Source: Clostridiales bacterium
GTDB taxonomy: Bacteria > Bacillota > Clostridia > Lachnospirales > Lachnospiraceae
NCBI GenBank assembly: GCA_014799595.1
Contig: JAAVHR010000141.1
Coordinates: 1-35,192, forward strand
Direction: 5' to 3'
DNA length: 35,192 bases
Shown: positions 29,630 through 35,192 of the stretch, one piece after another
How positions within the stretch are numbered: position 1 is the first letter of the stretch
Layout of the letters: every line of letters begins with the position of its first letter
Translations under genes and position numbers: made by a program
Notes under the pieces: model-generated
What the model saw: the letters and a program-made list of their open reading frames with translations, nothing else
What the model was told of the DNA's origin: nothing
Databases searched by the model: none

Positions 29630-29658
29630 TTGTGTTTTTTCTTGGACTCTAGTATAAT
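29630..29658 (+). promoter_or_regulatory. Putative sigma-A-type promoter of the AAA-ATPase-like gene
   Basis: TTGTGT (29630-29635), 17-nt spacer, TATAAT (29653-29658). Confidence 0.5.
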
Positions 29659-29688
29659 GAGAAAAAAGTTCATTGAAAGTAGCAGGAA

Positions 29689-29721
29689 GTTACTGTTAGC
29701 ACCATAGGTGTGAACAGTAAC
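29689..29721. mobile_element. Minimal single-hairpin element, 33 bp (copy J)
   Basis: GTTACTGTTAGCACC-ATA-GGTGTGAACAGTAAC; same length and sequence type as the terminal hairpin of the 145-bp elements; flanks AGCAGGAA (29681-29688) / AGCAAGAA (29722-29729), 7/8. Confidence 0.7.
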
Positions 29722-29744
29722 AGCAAGAAAGGCAAGGGAGAGGC

Positions 29745-31436
29745 ATGAGGAAAAAAATACCCATCGGTATGGAGTTTTACAAAGAAATAGTAGAGAAGGG
29801 TTGCTATTATGTGGATAAAACACTTTTGGCAAAAGCTGTAATAGATCTGGGAGGCAAAGTAACTTTGTTTACCAGACCTAGAAGATTTGGAAAAACATTG
29901 GCACAGACAACCTTACAAACATTTTTTGAAGACGAAAGAGACAGAGATGGAAATAAGATAGATAATAGTTGCTATTTCGAAGGAAAAAAGATTATGAATG
30001 CAGATAAAGAATATGTATCCATGATGGGGCAGTATCCTGTTATTTTTCTTACTTTGAAGTCTGCAAAACAACCAAACTTTGAGCTTGCCATTTATTGTCT
30101 TATGGAGCAGATTGCATATGAATATGATCGACATTCTTATGTATTACAATCTTCAAAATTATCAGAAGAAGAGAAAGAAAGATTTTTACGGATTCGCAGA
30201 CAGAAAGAAAATATCAATGATTATGTAACTAGTCTGGCTTTTTTATCTATATGCTTGGAAAAATATCACGGAAAGCAAACCATTATTTTACTGGATGAGT
30301 ATGATGTGCCATTAGAAAATGCTTACTATAAAGGGTTTTATGAGGAAATGGTGGATTTTATCCGTTCATTATTTGAATCTTCTTTAAAGACGAATAAAAG
30401 TCTGGAATTTGCTGTGATAACAGGATGCCTTAGAATCAGTAAGGAATCTATATTTACAGGGTTAAATAATTTTAAAGTTGTATCTATATTAAACAGCGAT
30501 TTTGCAGAATATTTTGGATTCACCCAAAAAGAAGTAGAAGAAATGTTTGGTGTTTATGGTTTGGAAGGTAAAATGGATGAAGTGAAACAGTGGTACAATG
30601 GATACTGTTTTGGCGATGTGCAGGTATATAATCCATGGAGTATCATCAATTATGTAGATACAACTATGACGGATTTGAATGCTTTTCCCAAACCATATTG
30701 GTCTAATACTTCTTCAAATAGTATTGTAAAAGATTTAGTAGAGCAAGCAGATTCTGATACAAAAGAAGAAATTGAAAAACTGATAGCAGGTGGAATTATA
30801 GAAAAGCCAGTTTATGAAGATATTACTTATGAAGATATTTACAAATCAAAAGATAATTTGTGGAATTTCTTGTTTTTTACAGGGTATTTAAAAAAATGTG
30901 GACAACAATTTGAAAATGATACAATACACTTAAAGATGATGATACCCAATAAAGAGATTCGAGATATTTATAGAAATACAATTTTGGAGTGGTTTGATGT
31001 ACAATTAGAAACTACAAACCGACAAGAATTATTTGATGCAATTTTAGAACAAAATACTGAAAAAATGGAAGAATGTATTTCTGGCTATTTATTAGAAACG
31101 ATTAGTTTCTATGATTATGCAGAAAGTTATTATCATGGATTTCTGACAGGAATTTTAAAAGGAATGAAGAATTATTATGTAGTTTCTAACCGGGAATCAG
31201 GAATGGGAAGACCAGATATTATGATAAAATCCAGAGATATTTTCAGAGGAGCGGCTATTTTATTTGAGATAAAATATGCGAAAAATTTTGATGAGATTGA
31301 GCGAAAAAGAAAAGAAGCTGCCAAACAGGTAGCAGATAAAAATTATACCACAGAATTAGAAAAGGAAGGATATCAAAAGATTTTGAAATATAGTATTTGT
31401 TTTTACAAGAAAAATTGTGTGGTGGATAAGTTATAA
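29745..31436 (+). CDS. AAA-ATPase-like protein with C-terminal PD-(D/E)XK nuclease-like domain
   Basis: IPIGMEFYKEIVEKGCYYVDKTLLAKAVIDLGGKVTLFTRPRRFGKTLA; GRPDIMIKSRDIFRGAAILFEIKYAKN. Confidence 0.88.
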   Translation: MRKKIPIGMEFYKEIVEKGCYYVDKTLLAKAVIDLGGKVTLFTRPRRFGKTLAQTTLQTFFEDERDRDGNKIDNSCYFEGKKIMNADKEYVSMMGQYPVIFLTLKSAKQPNFELAIYCLMEQIAYEYDRHSYVLQSSKLSEEEKERFLRIRRQKENINDYVTSLAFLSICLEKYHGKQTIILLDEYDVPLENAYYKGFYEEMVDFIRSLFESSLKTNKSLEFAVITGCLRISKESIFTGLNNFKVVSILNSDFAEYFGFTQKEVEEMFGVYGLEGKMDEVKQWYNGYCFGDVQVYNPWSIINYVDTTMTDLNAFPKPYWSNTSSNSIVKDLVEQADSDTKEEIEKLIAGGIIEKPVYEDITYEDIYKSKDNLWNFLFFTGYLKKCGQQFENDTIHLKMMIPNKEIRDIYRNTILEWFDVQLETTNRQELFDAILEQNTEKMEECISGYLLETISFYDYAESYYHGFLTGILKGMKNYYVVSNRESGMGRPDIMIKSRDIFRGAAILFEIKYAKNFDEIERKRKEAAKQVADKNYTTELEKEGYQKILKYSICFYKKNCVVDKL

Positions 31437-31448
31437 AAAGGATGTGCA

Positions 31449-31560
31449 CAGATGCGTAAGGAATATTGTTGCAAAAAAACATGCAACACGCATCTGGCAC
31501 ACAAAGTGTGCAATCCCCTGATGAATGAGGGGTTAGGGGAGTTGATGTGGGCTTGCCCAC
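31449..31560. repeat. Multi-hairpin intergenic repeat of a different type
   Basis: CAGATGCGT..ACGCATCTG, TGTTGCA..TGCAACA, GCACACAAAGTGTGC, CCCCTGATGAATGAGGGG, GTGGGCTTGCCCAC in succession. Confidence 0.55.
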
Positions 31561-31785
31561 TTCGTTCTTAATCCTGTATGGTATAATTAAGATAAATAAT
31601 TGGAGAAATGTTATTTATGATGGGATTTAAGGATAATTTGGTTTTAACTGTATACATGGATAAGTCTAACGATTTTTGAAGAGAATGCAAGAAAAAAGTA
31701 GTACATGGAATGACAATTGTGATATACTTTTTTAAGAGTAAATTGAGTTTCGCAATTGCCTAATAAATAAAAAAGGAGAGTAGTT

Positions 31786-32910
31786 ATGTATATACCTTAT
31801 GGAAGACAATGTATTGAAGAAGATGATATAGAAGCTGTTGTGGAGGTTCTTTGTTCTGATTATGTAACCACAGGACCTGCAGTAGCAGAATTTGAAATAT
31901 CTGTGGCAGAATATACAGGGGCAAAATATGCAGTTGCGGTATCCAATGGAACAGCAGCATTGCATGTAGCCTGTCTGGCAGCAGGAATCAAAGAGGGAGA
32001 TGAAGTGATTACAACACCAATTACTTTTGCAGCGTCTGCAAATTGTGTGTTATATTGTGGAGCAAAACCAGTGTTTGCAGATATTGAACCAGACACTTAC
32101 AATATAGACCCAACAAAAATAGAAGAAAAAATTACATCAAAGACCAAAGCAATTATTGCTGTACATTTTACCGGGCAGCCTTGTAAAATGGATGAGATTC
32201 ATGAAATTGCAAAGAAACATAATCTCTTTGTGATAGAGGATGCTGCCCATGCACTTGGAGCAGAGTATAAAGGGAAAAAAGTCGGAAGTATTTCGGATAT
32301 GACTACCTTTAGTTTTCATCCGGTAAAACACATTACCACAGGAGAAGGTGGTATGGTAACCACAAATAGCAAAGAATTGTATGATAGGCTTATATTGTTC
32401 CGTAGTCATGGTATTACAAGGGATGAAAGATTTTTAGAGAAAAATGAGGGCGGCTGGTATTATGAGCAGTTGGATTTAGGATATAATTACCGGATTACAG
32501 ATATTCAATGTGCGTTGGGGATAAGCCAGATGAAGAAATTGGACCGTTTTGTGGAAAGAAGAAGAGAAATTGCAAAACGATATAATGAAGCTTTTTCAGA
32601 TGTAAAAGGAATCCAGATTCCAAAACAGGAAGCAGACTGCCACAATAGCTGGCATTTGTATGTGATTCAGGTTTTGGATAAAGATAGAAAAGAAGTTTTT
32701 GACACCTTGAGAAGCAAAAATATTGGTGTGAATGTGCATTATATTCCTGTGTACAAACATCCATATTATCAGAAAAATGGTTATGAAAGAGTATGCTGTA
32801 AAAATGCAGAGCAGTATTATGCCAATGCAATTAGTATTCCTATGTATCCTCTTCTTAGCAAGGAAGAACAGGAATATGTAATAGAAACTATAAAGGAAGT
32901 TTTAGTATAA
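31786..32910 (+). CDS. pseC: UDP-4-amino-4,6-dideoxy-N-acetyl-beta-L-altrosamine transaminase-like (DegT/DnrJ/EryC1 family)
   Basis: MYIPYGRQCIEEDDIEAVVEVLCSDYVTTGPAVAEFE; FSFHPVKHITTGEGGMV PLP-lysine motif. Confidence 0.85.
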   Translation: MYIPYGRQCIEEDDIEAVVEVLCSDYVTTGPAVAEFEISVAEYTGAKYAVAVSNGTAALHVACLAAGIKEGDEVITTPITFAASANCVLYCGAKPVFADIEPDTYNIDPTKIEEKITSKTKAIIAVHFTGQPCKMDEIHEIAKKHNLFVIEDAAHALGAEYKGKKVGSISDMTTFSFHPVKHITTGEGGMVTTNSKELYDRLILFRSHGITRDERFLEKNEGGWYYEQLDLGYNYRITDIQCALGISQMKKLDRFVERRREIAKRYNEAFSDVKGIQIPKQEADCHNSWHLYVIQVLDKDRKEVFDTLRSKNIGVNVHYIPVYKHPYYQKNGYERVCCKNAEQYYANAISIPMYPLLSKEEQEYVIETIKEVLV

Positions 32911-32950
32911 TCATTCAGTTATTAAACAGGAATGTTTTAGAGGGATAAAT

Positions 32951-33095
32951 GTTACTGTTCACTCACAAGCTTGACACTTGCTGTCAAGCTATGTGCCAAA
33001 ATGTAAAACAGCCAAGAATCCAGCCTTTCGCCGAAGGCGAATTATAAATAGGCTGGATTCCAGTTACTGTTTGCACCGTAGGTGTGAACAGTAAC
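32951..33095. mobile_element. MITE-like modular hairpin element, 145 bp, inverted orientation (copy K)
   Basis: GTTACTGTTCAC...GTGAACAGTAAC ends; AGCTTGACA..TGTCAAGCT, GAATCCAGCC..GGCTGGATTC, terminal 33-bp hairpin 33063-33095; flanks GGATAAAT (32943-32950) / GGAGAAAT (33096-33103), 7/8. Confidence 0.85.
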
Positions 33096-33123
33096 GGAGA
33101 AATCAGTGGAGGGAAAGCATAAC

Positions 33124-33969
33124 ATGGAAATGGATCGTTGTCGTGAAATAGAAAGAAGCATTATCAAAAGATACCGAAAGTCTATTTGGAGACCATTTAT
33201 CAAAGGAATACAGGAATATGAATTAATTCAAGAGGGAGATAAGATTGCAGTTTGTATTTCAGGCGGAAAAGATTCTATGCTTCTTGCTAAATTATTGCAG
33301 GAATTGCAAAGACATGGAAAGATGCATTTTGAGTTGAAATTTTTATCCATGAATCCGGGATATAGTCCAAAGAATAAGGAAAAACTTCTTAGTAATGCAG
33401 AATTATTACATATTCCCCTTCACATGTTTGATACTGAAATATTTGATATTGTAAAGAATGTGGAAGAAAATCCTTGTTATCTGTGTGCCAGAATGCGTCG
33501 TGGACATTTGTATAAAAATGCACAGGATTTAGGATGTAATAAGATTGCATTGGGACATCATTTTGATGATGTAATTGAAACTATTCTTATGGGAATGATG
33601 TATGGTGGACAAATTCAGACTATGATGCCAAAACTTCACAGCACTAATTTTTCTGGCATGGAATTGATTCGTCCTATGTATCTTATCAAAGAAGCAGATA
33701 TTATTACCTGGAAGAATTATAATCAATTGGAATTTTTACAGTGTGCCTGCCGTTTTACGGAAAATATTTCAAAAAGTGGGGATGGTGTAGGAGAATCCAA
33801 ACGTCAGGAAATGAAAGAATGGATAAAAAAAATGCGGGAAACCAGCGAGGTAATTGACCGGAATATTTTCCGTAGTGTGCATGATGTGAATCTGGATACT
33901 TTAATTGGATATCATAACACAAAGATACAGTATCATTTTCTGGATGACTATGAAGAACGAAGGAAATGA
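33124..33969 (+). CDS. TtcA-like tRNA 2-thiocytidine synthetase family protein (PP-loop ATPase)
   Basis: ORF 33106..33969, start set to ATG 33124; IAVCISGGKDSMLLAKLL PP-loop; CYLCARMRRG; ALGHHFDDVIET. Confidence 0.8.
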   Translation: MEMDRCREIERSIIKRYRKSIWRPFIKGIQEYELIQEGDKIAVCISGGKDSMLLAKLLQELQRHGKMHFELKFLSMNPGYSPKNKEKLLSNAELLHIPLHMFDTEIFDIVKNVEENPCYLCARMRRGHLYKNAQDLGCNKIALGHHFDDVIETILMGMMYGGQIQTMMPKLHSTNFSGMELIRPMYLIKEADIITWKNYNQLEFLQCACRFTENISKSGDGVGESKRQEMKEWIKKMRETSEVIDRNIFRSVHDVNLDTLIGYHNTKIQYHFLDDYEERRK

Positions 33970-33987
33970 TGAAATGGAAAGTTTCCC

Positions 33988-34122
33988 GTAACTATTCAGG
34001 TAGAAACACACATTTACTGCGTGTTTTGTATAAACAAGTGTATTTTATAATGTTTAAGCCCCTTCGCCGAAGGCGAATTAATATGGACTTAAACGTAACT
34101 GTTCATGGTTCTGAACAGTTAC
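33988..34122. mobile_element. MITE-like hairpin element, 135 bp (copy G)
   Basis: GTAACTATTCAGG...CTGAACAGTTAC ends; CCTTCGCCGAAGGCGAA core; terminal 28-bp hairpin 34095-34122; flanks AGTTTCCC (33980-33987) / AGTTTCCA (34123-34130), 7/8. Confidence 0.75.
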
Positions 34123-34288
34123 AGTTTCCAAACAGTTAACATAATTGATAGAAAAAATCGTAAAAATAAGTAGTATTTTAGGCAAGACTATGGTAGACTA
34201 AATATGTTAAAAATTATTGGATTTTGTAGCTATTCAGAACAAACATCTAAAATGTTATATCTGCCAAATACTGAACAGATACAGATTC

Positions 34289-34421
34289 GTAACAGTTCAG
34301 CCGGGGGCTGGTCTGTTACGGAATTGGGCAAGCTTCGCATGTAAATTGCCCAATTCCAATCCTGTTTTAGTCTTTTTTACGGTCCGCACAGCAGAGTGTG
34401 CAGACCTACTTAAAATGTTAC
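34289..34421. mobile_element. MITE-like hairpin element, 133 bp (copy E)
   Basis: GTAACAG...CTGTTAC terminal hairpin, GGAATTGGGCAA..TTGCCCAATTCC, GGTCCGCACA..TGTGCAGACC; perfect 8-bp direct repeat ACAGATTC at 34281-34288 and 34422-34429. Confidence 0.85.
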
Positions 34422-34488
34422 ACAGATTCTTTCAAATAGGCGGCTGCGTACTGACAAAAAAAGTGGCTGATAGATAGGAGGAATTAAG

Positions 34489-34713
34489 GTGAAAGCAAAG
34501 AAAATGATTGCCCCAATAATTGTTACCCTTTTTCTTTTTTTGTATAATATAGGATTTGTGCTTCTTTGTTTCGTTGTAGAAGAGATACCTTTTGCAATAA
34601 AGATATTGGGAGGTGCTATACCTTTTGCGTTTGCTTGTGTGAGCATATATGTTTTGGTAGAACGAATCAAAGAGATAAGGAGTGGAGAAGAAGATGATCT
34701 TAGTAAATACTGA
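34489..34713 (+). CDS. Small two-TM membrane protein
   Basis: 74 aa; GTG start after TAGGAGG; two hydrophobic segments. Confidence 0.6.
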   Translation: MKAKKMIAPIIVTLFLFLYNIGFVLLCFVVEEIPFAIKILGGAIPFAFACVSIYVLVERIKEIRSGEEDDLSKY

Positions 34714-35005
34714 TTACATCACAGGAAAAGAATTAGAAATGTTGGGTTTGGTAAAAGGAAGTACCATCCAGTCCAAAAATGTTGGAAAGGATATTACCCA
34801 AAGCTTCAAGACTTTAGTTGGTGGAGAATTGAAGGCTTATACACAAATGATGAATGAGGCAAGAGCCTTGGCAACCAAACGTATGGTAGAAGAAGCATAA
34901 TCTATGGGTGCAGATGCCATAGTAAATATCCGTTATGCTTCTTCTGCAGTTATGCAAGGTGCAGCAGAAGTTATTGCTTATGGAACTGCAGTAAAATTTA
35001 AATAA
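34694..35005 (+). pseudogene. YbjQ/DUF74 family protein interrupted by in-frame TAA
   Basis: MILVNTDYITGKELEMLGLVKGSTIQSKNVGKD..ALATKRMVEEA-stop(34898-34900)-SMGADAIVNIRYASSAVMQGAAEVIAYGTAVKFK-stop(35003-35005), same frame. Confidence 0.85.
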
Positions 35006-35023
35006 GAGTAAATATAAACAGAG

Positions 35024-35060
35024 TCCCTGATGCCCTTTGGTATTGGGGATTTTTTATTTT
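35024..35060 (+). terminator. Intrinsic terminator after the ybjQ-like gene
   Basis: TCCCTGATGCC-CTTT-GGTATTGGGGA 11-pair stem (with G-U) followed by TTTTTTATTTTA. Confidence 0.75.
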
Positions 35061-35192
35061 ATAGGAGAATTCATCCTATAAAACACTCATGCCTCGCAAG
35101 CGAGGCACCACCATGAATGAAAGTTGATTGCTACATGCTACGCACTCCCGCAATCACCAACTGTATTCGTATTCTGGGCTGTCGCCCTACAT
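35053..35192. repeat. Multi-hairpin intergenic sequence running off the window
   Basis: TTTTATAGGA..TCCTATAAAA, GCCTCGCAAGCGAGGC, GTTGATTGC..GCAATCACCAAC, GGGCTGTCGCCC. Confidence 0.45.

Noticed and set aside
29745-31436. AAA-ATPase-like/PD-(D/E)XK protein as the transposase for the hairpin elements
   Set aside because: This family is widespread and multi-copy in gut bacteria but is not a known DDE transposase; proximity to elements I and J is not evidence of mobilisation.
4313-34421. Interspersed hairpin repeats considered as CRISPR or as simple rho-independent terminators
   Set aside because: No regular spacing or spacers, so not CRISPR. Some may terminate transcription, but most lack T-runs, and shared ends with 8-bp flanking repeats require more than terminator function.
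34217-34477. 86-aa ORF on + strand
   Set aside because: Overlaps hairpin element E and its flanks; no recognisable protein features, so considered a chance ORF in a repeat.

Overview
AT-rich Firmicutes/Clostridia-type chromosomal window (Lachnospiraceae-like by protein character; taxonomy is inference). Main content: (1) 1-9404: an STM4011-STM4015-type gene cluster of unknown function. It has three tandem STM4015-like leucine-rich proteins, an STM4014 ATP-grasp, an STM4013 phosphatase/sulfatase-like hydrolase, an STM4012 HemN-like radical SAM protein, an STM4011 radical SAM protein fused to a HAD phosphatase, an extra ATP-grasp ligase and a small TM protein interrupted by a stop codon. (2) 9825-13946: a large secreted protein with calcium-type D-rich repeats, vWA and class 3 lipase, followed by a tandemly duplicated membrane-protein gene pair whose last copy is a deletion pseudogene. 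(3) An ECF sigma/anti-sigma pair (minus strand). (4) A pseudaminic-acid-type gene set (class III aminotransferase, PseI, PseF, PseG, and a separate PseC). (5) A secreted Ig-like+serpin protein, an InlB-repeat protein, an OmpR-type two-component system, an AAA-ATPase-like/PD-(D/E)XK protein, a TtcA-like PP-loop protein and a YbjQ gene broken by a stop codon. The most interesting signal is a family of small, modular, stem-loop intergenic elements with GTTAC/GTAAC termini. I found nine insertions, each flanked by an 8-bp direct repeat (4 perfect, 5 with 7/8 matches). They range from a 28-33 bp single hairpin to 107-187 bp multi-stem elements, and the minimal copies correspond exactly to the terminal hairpin of the longer ones.
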